A stretch of DNA of 20,758 nt from IMG/VR virus record IMGVR_UViG_3300050821_005947, positions 1 through 20,758 of that record; one strand, given 5' to 3'. This stretch comes from a virus. The position numbers were made by a program, and so were the translations under genes. This document shows, in pieces, positions 11,781 through 18,501 of this stretch (the first letter of the stretch is position 1; every line of letters starts with the position of its first letter). The notes under the pieces were generated by a model. The model did no database searches. It had not been told where the DNA came from and saw only the letters and a program-made list of their open reading frames with translations.

Positions 11781-12076
11781 AGCGCTTCCTTCCACTTACC
11801 CTAGTCTTAGGTCTATGCGCGTGTAGTCAGCTCTCTAGTGTGGTGAGTGATGCCCAAAAGGCCTGCACCGCCGCCACTCCGGTCCTCAACGTGGCCACCA
11901 GCTCCACAAACCCTACGGCACAGCAGCTAGGCTACAGTGGCCAAGTATTATGCACGGCGGCCGCCACTGGCAACGCCCCTACCGCCGACGCAAACACGCC
12001 TAACTGGCTGGGCACCGTGGTGGGCGACATCCTACCCCTGATCCAAGTCGGCATGGCGGTAGCGCCACTCCTATGA
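11777..12076 (+). CDS. Lipoprotein, possible outer-membrane spanin component
   Basis: 99 residues. MKRFLPLTLVLGLCAC is a signal peptide with a lipobox (LGLC or LCAC), so the mature protein starts at a lipidated Cys. Two later cysteines (about 30 and 59) could form a disulphide in the periplasm. The C-terminus is hydrophobic (DILPLIQVGMAVAPLL). Directly behind the holin, a lipoprotein suggests an Rz1-like spanin subunit, but there is no Pro-rich Rz1 signature, so this is inference. ATGA overlap with the holin stop. Confidence 0.65.
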   Translation: MKRFLPLTLVLGLCACSQLSSVVSDAQKACTAATPVLNVATSSTNPTAQQLGYSGQVLCTAAATGNAPTADANTPNWLGTVVGDILPLIQVGMAVAPLL

Positions 12077-12363
12077 GGCGCACCCTCACTATCTGCTTCG
12101 CTGCCACTTTAGCAGTGTGGGGCCTCAAGGCTATGGGGGCGACCCAGTGCCCAACTGGCCAGTTCATGTTCGCCTTCGCCCAACCGCCGTCTAGCTGTGC
12201 GAACGTCAGTGCAAGCGCCCTAGGCCCCTTCGCCGCCAGGATCCTCCTAGGCACCCAGGTAAGTGGCAACGCCGTGGCCATCCCAATGGGCAATGAGTTC
12301 GTCTTCAGCGGCACCACGCTGCACATCACACCGCCCCTCGTAGCCAACTTCGGAGGCCTTTAA
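12073..12363 (+). CDS. Exported small protein, unknown function
   Basis: 96 residues. A basic start MRR plus hydrophobic core (LTICFAATLAVWGLKAMGA) forms a Sec signal peptide with likely cleavage after GA near residue 23. The mature part of about 73 residues has two Cys (CPTG, SCAN), suggesting a disulphide, and short beta strands (FVFSGTTLHITPPLV). No family is recognised. The start overlaps the lipoprotein stop (ATGA). Second of five export-signal genes in a row. Confidence 0.65.
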   Translation: MRRTLTICFAATLAVWGLKAMGATQCPTGQFMFAFAQPPSSCANVSASALGPFAARILLGTQVSGNAVAIPMGNEFVFSGTTLHITPPLVANFGGL

Positions 12364-12884
12364 TGGAAGACTTCAACAGGGCATGGTCTTCGTTCATGCG
12401 CCTTGCCTCCTTCACCGTCTTCTTGTGTCTTGTTGCCTGCGATCTTGCCCATGCGGCCGGCACTGGGAACAACTTCATCACACCACAGACCCCGAACCGT
12501 GGCTGGGCCTCCTTCGTCCAGGGCACAGACAGCGCTGGCACCTACAAGACCATCTACACCGGCGGCACTAACGGCTCGCTCTGCAAGGCCCTGATCGAGA
12601 CCAACAACGATGCCTCGGCCACGCACCTAGTCACCGTCCAGCTCGTCATCGGCGCGGCCAAGATCGGAGGCACCGCAGTCACTACAGCGAGCAATGATGG
12701 CTTCGCCAACGGTGTCCCGCCCAAGAACTTCATGCTCGCTACCATCTGGCCCGGCCTCCCTCTGGACAGCGATGGCAACCCGTTCATCTTCCTAGCTTCT
12801 GCTGACACCCTCCAGGCCACCTTTGCCACCTCACTCACCGCCTCCGACCAGATCAACCTCTACGCCAAGTGCGATGACTACTAA
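12363..12884 (+). CDS. Exported beta-rich protein
   Basis: 173 residues, ATG 12363 with GGAGG about seven bases upstream. A signal peptide follows a short charged lead (MRLASFTVFLCLVACDLAHAAG). The mature part, with phrases like GTYKTIYTGGTNGSLCKALIE, VTVQLVIGAAKIGG and LPLDSDGNPFIFLA, has the repeated-strand look of small beta-sandwich or jelly-roll proteins found among phage virion surface and receptor-interaction proteins. The export signal makes a virion role doubtful. The N-terminal CysLeuValAlaCys could alternatively be a lipobox. Its stop overlaps the next ATG. Confidence 0.65.
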   Translation: MEDFNRAWSSFMRLASFTVFLCLVACDLAHAAGTGNNFITPQTPNRGWASFVQGTDSAGTYKTIYTGGTNGSLCKALIETNNDASATHLVTVQLVIGAAKIGGTAVTTASNDGFANGVPPKNFMLATIWPGLPLDSDGNPFIFLASADTLQATFATSLTASDQINLYAKCDDY

Positions 12885-13749
12885 GCGCCTCCTCGCCTGC
12901 GCCTTTGCCGCCCTCATCGGCGGCGTCCTCGTTGCCAAGGCGGACTACTTCTCGTACAACCTCCATGGGCGACTAGAAGACAGCGTCACCCGTTTTAACA
13001 AACAAGCGGCCAACCTGCTCCCCATACCACGTGGCTACATCGCTGGCTGCACCACCTCACCATCATCTGTCACTATCCTCCAGATCACTGGCTGCTACAG
13101 CGTTGATAGCACCAACGCCGTGGTGATGAACCAGACCTCGACCTTCACCAAGTCTACCGCAGGTTCATGGACGGCAGGAAGTGGCAACAACGGCATGGGT
13201 GCCGGCCTCACTATTGCATTCAACACTTGGTACCACGTCTTCCAAATAGTCAATGGTGGTCTAGTTGATTATTATTTCGACACCAATGTGGGCGCCGCCA
13301 ACGCCCCCGCCGGCACGACCGCCTTCCGCCGGATTGGCTCATTCCTCACCAACGGCAGCTCCCAAATCATCTCCTTCAGCCAGAACGGAGATGAGTTCCT
13401 TTGGTTGGCCGCAATCGCTGATATCACGACATCGACGCTATCTACCACCGCGACATTATTCACACTGAGTGGAGTCCCGCCTGGAGTCAAAGTCAACGCG
13501 CTGATGCGCGGTGGCGTTGCAAATTCGGGTACAGTTGATATACTCATAAATTCTCCTGACGAGACAACTATAGCAGGAGGATCGATAGGTAGTAACGCAA
13601 ATATAGTTGCGCCCTCTCTCGGTGGTGCTTTTTCGATTTCTATTCGCACGAATACCACTCAACAGATACGGGCTGTGGCAGGAGGTGCTTCTACGACCCT
13701 AGATGAATTTACCTACGGTTGGATCGACACTCGTGGTAAGAACAATTGA
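12874..13749 (+). CDS. Exported beta-rich protein, possible adhesin/fibre-like
   Basis: 291 residues from ATG 12874 (an upstream open extension to 12823 lies inside the previous gene). Signal peptide MTTKRLLACAFAALIGGVLVAKA. The mature part is Ser/Thr/Gly/Asn-rich with many short strands (FNTWYHVFQIVNGGLVDYYFDT, FRRIGSFLTNGSSQIISF). This region reads like the C-terminal domains of phage fibre proteins, where WYHVF and FRRIGSF motifs recur. Codons shift toward A/T in the last 240 or so bases (from about 13500), which suggests domain exchange. Function unknown. Confidence 0.65.
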   Translation: MTTKRLLACAFAALIGGVLVAKADYFSYNLHGRLEDSVTRFNKQAANLLPIPRGYIAGCTTSPSSVTILQITGCYSVDSTNAVVMNQTSTFTKSTAGSWTAGSGNNGMGAGLTIAFNTWYHVFQIVNGGLVDYYFDTNVGAANAPAGTTAFRRIGSFLTNGSSQIISFSQNGDEFLWLAAIADITTSTLSTTATLFTLSGVPPGVKVNALMRGGVANSGTVDILINSPDETTIAGGSIGSNANIVAPSLGGAFSISIRTNTTQQIRAVAGGASTTLDEFTYGWIDTRGKNN

Positions 13750-14846
13750 TAAGGCTAGGTCTACTCATGTTGGCCCTTCTTAGTGCCCACAATGCGACAG
13801 CCCAGCCCGTCGTGCAGCAATACACCTTCACTCTGAACAACGCCCCACTCTTCGGTGGTAATCCAAAGACTAACCAGACGATGGACCAAGCTTCGTGCCA
13901 AGCAATTCTAGCAAACATCCAATCCACAATGCCAAGTAGCTACACAATCACCACAACGGGAATGCCCAACACTTTGTCATGGTACGATCCAGACACTAAG
14001 ATTGGTGTGACCGATACTTGTCTAAAGGACCCTCGTGGTCTCCACCGCACCCATGTAGCGAGCAATCAGATCATAGGCACACCTTCTCCTGTCGCTCTCC
14101 CAACATCCCCGATGGTCATCGTCGCCGATGGGCAGAGTTACTTCGGGAACCGTATAGACGAGTTAATGATCGCCGCCCCTGGTGTTATCGGTTACCCATA
14201 TCTCTACCCAGATCAACCATCCACTGGTGGCACCCTCCAGTACCAGGACCCAGACCCAATGACTGACGGCCAAGGCGGTAATGTCCTGACACGCCTCGCT
14301 ACTGAGCTAGTAACATCTGGCAAGGCCACAGGCGTAGTAGCTGGCTCCGTCGCCCTTGGCGGCTCCTCCATCGTCCAGCACCTCCCCGGCACGCCTCAAT
14401 ACATCAAGGCCGAGGCTTACCTGCGCGCCCTAGGTCATGGTCTAGGACTAATACCCACATATATCCTATGGGATGAGGGCCAAACTGCGACGTTCGCTGG
14501 CATCTCCACAGCAACCTGGGTTGCCGACTTCGAGGCAATCGTCGATGGCTACAATGAGGACATGGGCCTCACATCCACCAAATGGGTAGTGGCGCAGGAG
14601 AGCCTAGGCTACGGACGCCCAGCTACATATGGGGCCTTTAACGCCGCTGACATCATCTCAGATGTGGAGAGCGCCCTCAACATCCGCGCCGCCCAAGCCG
14701 CAGTAGTTGGCTACAATAGTGGCCAGGTCCTAACCGGTCCCGACATGGATGCGCTCATAAAGGAACGCTTCACACTTGACGGTGTGCATCCAGACGGTGT
14801 AGGAGCGAGCCTCCGGGCCGCTGCTTGGCTACCAACATTAAACTAG
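13746..14846 (+). CDS. Secreted SGNH-type esterase (sialate-O-acetylesterase-like)
   Basis: 366 residues from TTG 13746, overlapping the upstream stop (TTGA). Signal peptide MIRLGLLMLALLSAHNATAQ. An N-terminal domain with two Cys (51, 92) precedes an SGNH hydrolase: ADGQSYFGN (127-135, Ser131), AGSVALGGSSI (199-209), LWDEGQTA (241-248) and LDGVHPDGVG (344-353, Asp345 and His348). The GQS block and WxEGxxD-like block III place it nearest the carbohydrate acetylesterases that trim O-acetyl groups. It should act outside the cytoplasm on a sugar coat or on peptidoglycan. In block III, Thr follows EGQ where Asp is common. It could modify the host surface, or help lysis or adsorption. Confidence 0.7.
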   Translation: MIRLGLLMLALLSAHNATAQPVVQQYTFTLNNAPLFGGNPKTNQTMDQASCQAILANIQSTMPSSYTITTTGMPNTLSWYDPDTKIGVTDTCLKDPRGLHRTHVASNQIIGTPSPVALPTSPMVIVADGQSYFGNRIDELMIAAPGVIGYPYLYPDQPSTGGTLQYQDPDPMTDGQGGNVLTRLATELVTSGKATGVVAGSVALGGSSIVQHLPGTPQYIKAEAYLRALGHGLGLIPTYILWDEGQTATFAGISTATWVADFEAIVDGYNEDMGLTSTKWVVAQESLGYGRPATYGAFNAADIISDVESALNIRAAQAAVVGYNSGQVLTGPDMDALIKERFTLDGVHPDGVGASLRAAAWLPTLN

Positions 14847-14855
14847 GAGTATGAA

Positions 14856-15203
14856 ATGGCCGGACCAGTCAAAGGCACACTCCGTCAGCTAATGCGATCC
14901 AATCAGCCAGTGCCTAGTTGGGTGGTGGCCTCCACCTGGGTGGATGTGGTCGCGATCACAGCCGGAACAGCCTCTAACTATACCGTCCCAACTGGCATCT
15001 CCTGCCTACGCCTCACACCCACTGTGAGCCCCGTCTATGGGAGCTTCGTCGAGACCGCCGTCGTGCCCACTGTTGGCGTCACGACTGGCACGGCCTCCTT
15101 CCCGGTTCCGCAAGGACTGGAGATCGTCGCGCCTAATGATGGAGACACGCTCAGCCTGATCTGCGCCTCTGCCTCGGTCGTCACCATCGAGGGCTGGGCC
15201 TAG
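14856..15203 (+). CDS. Small beta-rich phage protein
   Basis: 115 residues from ATG 14856, preceded by AGGAG. No signal peptide. After MAGPVKGTLRQLMRSNQPVPSW it is strand-rich (VAITAGTASNYTVPTG, CLRLTPTVSPVYGSF, SLICASASVVTIEGWA). It resembles a minor structural or head-associated protein, and the family is not named. It sits just before the large terminase and, unlike the five genes upstream, looks cytoplasmic, which fits a virion component. Confidence 0.6.
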   Translation: MAGPVKGTLRQLMRSNQPVPSWVVASTWVDVVAITAGTASNYTVPTGISCLRLTPTVSPVYGSFVETAVVPTVGVTTGTASFPVPQGLEIVAPNDGDTLSLICASASVVTIEGWA

Positions 15204-15205
15204 GC

Positions 15206-16783
15206 GTGTCTAGCCCATTCCGCCCCGTCATCGAGACCCTGTTCAAGATCGTCAACCGTAGTGGCGAGACAGTCCCTTTCGTGCTCAACGACCAACAAGC
15301 ACAGCTCGATGCCGACTGGTCTAGGCGCAACCTCATCACTAAGCTCCGCCAACACGGCGGCATCTCCTCCTATGTCATCGCTCGTTACGCCGCTAAGTGC
15401 ATCTCAATGGAGAACCGCAACTGCGTCCTCGTCAGCCATGAGGCCGAGGCCACCTCACGCCTACTCAACAGGGCGCGGTTCATGGTCACCCACATGCCGC
15501 CTGACATCCGCCCACCGAAGCTCGACCGCGACAGCACCAGGGCGATGTACTTCTCTGAGACCAATTCCTATTTCTACATCGGCACCGCTGGGCAGAAGAC
15601 CTTCGGCCACGGTGACACCATCACGGACTTACATCTGAGTGAAGCTGCTAGGTACTCCCACCCTGAACAGATCCGCGACGGTACATTCCCCGCCGCTGAG
15701 CAAGGCGAGATCACCATTGAAAGCACTGGTGATGGGATGGGCAACTGGTTCCACCAGCAGGCCATGCTCGCCCGCGAAGGGATGGGCTTCAAGCTCTTCT
15801 TCTTCCCATGGGTCGGGGTGCCCTCCTGCACTCTAGCCCTCACTGACATCGCGGCTGAGTATGTGCTCAACAACCTGAGTGAGGAGCTAGAGGAGAAAGT
15901 CCTCTACAGCCTAGGCATCTCCCTAGGCCAGCTCGCCTGGAGGCGCGAGCGCATCGCCGAGTTCGGTGGTGACCTCACAAAGTTCAAGGAAGCCTTCCCT
16001 CGCACCTTCGAGGAGTGCTTCCGTCCGGCCGGCCTCTCGTTCTTCCCCAAGGTCAACTACAAGGAGACCAAGGCTTGGCGACAAGAGGCAAAAGGTTTGC
16101 ACGTCTTAGAGGGCCATCCGCGAGAGCGCGGGCGGTACGTTTTCGGCGCAGACGTAAGCGCTGGCACCGGGAATGACAACTCCACCATCATCGGCTTCGA
16201 CCTAGACCTAGGGGAGCAAGTCCTTGCCTTCGCCGCCAATGACCTCGCCCCGCATGAGTTCGGCCTCCAGGTCAACGAACTTGGTCGCCGGTTCAACCAC
16301 GCCTACGTCAATGTCGAGCGCAACACCTTCGGTCTTATGGCGCTGGAACGCCTTGTTGCTACTTACCCTCTTGATCGCCTCCATCGTGGGTCTAGTGCAG
16401 CTCAATCCAGCCAACAGATCATGGTACATCCCCTCCACAACTACGGCACTCTTGTAAGTGAGTCCACTCGGGGTCTGCTCATCAGCCACGCCAGGATGAT
16501 GCTCGTGGACTGGACCATTCATGACCCGCTCCTATATACGGAGCTAAGCAACTTCGTCGAGAACAAGACCGGCAAGTACGAGGCCGGCCCGGGCACCAAG
16601 GATGACCGCGTCTTCGGCTGTTGCCACGCCCTTGTCTGCGTCGAGAGGGCCGAGATCGCCACCTACATCCCCGTACCGAAGTCCTTCAGGACCACGGTTG
16701 ATCCGTTCTCCTGGGAGGGCCTATTCAAGGGCCACGACGGTCCCTCCGTCAACGAATACGGCTTCTCCACCAGGTTCGGCTAA
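15206..16783 (+). CDS. Terminase large subunit
   Basis: 525 residues from GTG 15206. The ATPase has the terminase-type Walker A KLRQHGGIS (46-54, K-x-R-Q-x-G-x-S form), Walker B ITDLHLSEA (139-147) and coupling motif IESTGDG (171-177). The RNase H-like nuclease has ADVSAGTGNDNS (D316), VNVERN (E371) and DDRVFG (D466/D467) as the acidic metal-binding residues. It powers DNA entry into the procapsid and cuts the concatemer. Full length with all motifs intact. The start has a poor ribosome binding site and lies two bases after the previous stop, so coupled translation is likely. Confidence 0.93.
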   Translation: MSSPFRPVIETLFKIVNRSGETVPFVLNDQQAQLDADWSRRNLITKLRQHGGISSYVIARYAAKCISMENRNCVLVSHEAEATSRLLNRARFMVTHMPPDIRPPKLDRDSTRAMYFSETNSYFYIGTAGQKTFGHGDTITDLHLSEAARYSHPEQIRDGTFPAAEQGEITIESTGDGMGNWFHQQAMLAREGMGFKLFFFPWVGVPSCTLALTDIAAEYVLNNLSEELEEKVLYSLGISLGQLAWRRERIAEFGGDLTKFKEAFPRTFEECFRPAGLSFFPKVNYKETKAWRQEAKGLHVLEGHPRERGRYVFGADVSAGTGNDNSTIIGFDLDLGEQVLAFAANDLAPHEFGLQVNELGRRFNHAYVNVERNTFGLMALERLVATYPLDRLHRGSSAAQSSQQIMVHPLHNYGTLVSESTRGLLISHARMMLVDWTIHDPLLYTELSNFVENKTGKYEAGPGTKDDRVFGCCHALVCVERAEIATYIPVPKSFRTTVDPFSWEGLFKGHDGPSVNEYGFSTRFG

Positions 16784-16789
16784 GGGCTG

Positions 16790-18055
16790 ATGTACCGCAT
16801 CCTCATCATCTCCAAGGAGGGCGACGGCCTCGGCATTGGCCAGCGCCTAGCCCAAGAGGGATGCGACGTTGATGTCTGGGTAGAAGAGGAGCGCTTCAAG
16901 GAAGCCGGCAAGGGCATGGTCAACCGGGTCACCACTTGGGAGCCAGCAAGCAAGTTCGCCGACCTCATCATCCTAGACTGTGTTGGTCTTGGCAAGCTCG
17001 AACCTCAGCTCAAGGCACTCAATAAGCCCATCCTTGGCTGCTCCGCAGTCCTGGACAAGATCGAACTAGACCGAGGTCTAGGAATGGACCTCTTTCGCAA
17101 AGCGGGCATAGCCATCCCTGAGACCCACAACTTCACCTCCACAGCTGAGGCGGACAAGATCGTCCGATCCCTAGAATGGAAGACTGGCTTCGTCATCAAG
17201 CCGAATGGGAACGTAAGTACGGCCAAGACTATGGTCGTCAAAGATCAGAAGCAATGGGACCGCTGTTTGTCGATGATCTCCCCAGACAGCAGTGGCATAG
17301 TCCAAAGGGTCTTGAATGGCATCGAGGTATCCACGGAGGGCTGGTTCAACGGGCGGGAGTTCCTGAAACCGATGAACCACACCTTCGAGGAGAAGAGGTT
17401 CCTGGCGGGCAACCTGGGCCAGAACACCGGCTGCATGGGGAACGTGGTCCTCAACGCCGGGGACGGCAATCGCCTCACGAAGGAGACAGTGGAGCGCCTA
17501 GGTGGTTTCCTCGCTCAGGTCGGCTACCGGGGTCCGTTTGACATCAACTGCATTGTCACCGAACAGGGGGCCTTCGCCCTAGAGGCCACCTCCAGGATGG
17601 GCTACGACGCGGTGGAGGCCTTGGCAGAAGGCTTGAATGAACCCCTTAGCGACCTCCTCTATGACGTAGCTCTTGGCACCAGGACCAAGATGGACCTCAC
17701 CGACCAGACCATGATCGCGGTGCGGCTCTCCATCCCTCCGTGGCCCATGCGCAAGCCCGACAAGGACTCCCTAGGAGAGCCCGTCAATGGCATCGACGAA
17801 AAGACAATACCTCATCTATTCATCACCGACCTGTATCGTGACCGCGAAGGCTACAAGACAGCCGGCGGTGATGGTGTGTTGCTCAAAGCTACCGCCATCG
17901 GAGCACCTCGTGAAACTGACCTCGTCGGTGAAGCTCGCAAGAGGGTTTATCGCCTACTTGACGCCATCTCGGTGTCGTCCAAGCAATACCGCATAGACAT
18001 CGGAGAGCGGGTCTCGGGTGAGGTGAAGCAACTCAAGGAATGGGGCTGGTTGTGA
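16790..18055 (+). CDS. PurD-like ATP-grasp ligase
   Basis: 421 residues from ATG 16790 (AAGG just upstream). The order of motifs follows phosphoribosylamine-glycine ligase. There is an N-terminal Rossmann-like part (MYRILIISKEGDGLGIG), FVIKPNG (134-140, ATP-binding Lys137), GIEVSTEGWFNG (177-188), EEKRF and NLGQNTGCMG (208-217, compare NTGGMG in PurD), and FALEATSRMGYDA (262-274) where PurD has a GluPheAsnXArg metal and substrate block. The Asn is replaced by Thr and the following GlyAspProGlu is absent. ATP-grasp chemistry (acyl-phosphate, then amide or ester bond) is likely, but the acceptor is probably not phosphoribosylamine. Its place between terminase and portal is unusual. A role in base, surface or small-molecule modification is open. 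Confidence 0.7.
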   Translation: MYRILIISKEGDGLGIGQRLAQEGCDVDVWVEEERFKEAGKGMVNRVTTWEPASKFADLIILDCVGLGKLEPQLKALNKPILGCSAVLDKIELDRGLGMDLFRKAGIAIPETHNFTSTAEADKIVRSLEWKTGFVIKPNGNVSTAKTMVVKDQKQWDRCLSMISPDSSGIVQRVLNGIEVSTEGWFNGREFLKPMNHTFEEKRFLAGNLGQNTGCMGNVVLNAGDGNRLTKETVERLGGFLAQVGYRGPFDINCIVTEQGAFALEATSRMGYDAVEALAEGLNEPLSDLLYDVALGTRTKMDLTDQTMIAVRLSIPPWPMRKPDKDSLGEPVNGIDEKTIPHLFITDLYRDREGYKTAGGDGVLLKATAIGAPRETDLVGEARKRVYRLLDAISVSSKQYRIDIGERVSGEVKQLKEWGWL

Positions 18056-18501
18056 TTACAGATTTAGTATACTTCACAAGTAGATGTACTTTGGTTTATA
18101 AGACGAAATTGTTAACTCCTTGTTGGGAATGGCAATTAGCAGTAAACAATAAAGGTTACGGAGTTATAAATGCACGTGGAGGTGGCTCGTCTTTCGCGCA
18201 CAAACGCTTATGGGAACGGCATAATGGGACTGTACCTACTGGACTAGTCCTTGGCCATGTATGTAGAAATGCACGTTGTATTAATCCATTACATGTTAGA
18301 CCAATTACCCCAAAACGAAATAGTGCTGAAACAGATTATGTCCGCCCAATTCAAGTAATGTGTGGAAATGGGCATGTTATGGACGAGGAGAACACATACA
18401 TCTACAAAAAGCGTGGTCTTATTGAGCGTGCTTGTAAGATATGTAGACGGTATAACTTGCAAGTTTCTAGATGGAGGCGGCGTTATGGCGGAAGGTTATA
18501 A
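18040..18501 (+). CDS. HNH homing-type endonuclease (AT-rich insertion)
   Basis: 153 residues from ATG 18040; GTG 18052, overlapping the ligase stop, is the alternative. CWEWQ, GYGVIN, AHKRLWERHNG (His54) and GHVCRNARCINPLHVRP (72-88, His73, Asn82, His85, two Cys) are the HNH_3 fold of phage homing endonucleases. A C-terminal CGNGH and CKIC pair adds a zinc knuckle. Such enzymes cut an uninfected relative's genome to spread their own gene. GC falls to roughly 40% here against about 60% on either side, and codons are A/T-ending: clear signs of transfer. It sits neatly between two genes, overlapping both, and supplies the portal ribosome binding site. Confidence 0.85.
   Translation: MGLVVITDLVYFTSRCTLVYKTKLLTPCWEWQLAVNNKGYGVINARGGGSSFAHKRLWERHNGTVPTGLVLGHVCRNARCINPLHVRPITPKRNSAETDYVRPIQVMCGNGHVMDEENTYIYKKRGLIERACKICRRYNLQVSRWRRRYGGRL

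Noticed and set aside
18362-18484. Extended N-terminus of the portal upstream of ATG 18485
   Set aside because: This part lies in the AT-rich HNH coding sequence in another frame. The ATG at 18485 has a strong ribosome binding site and the expected portal start.
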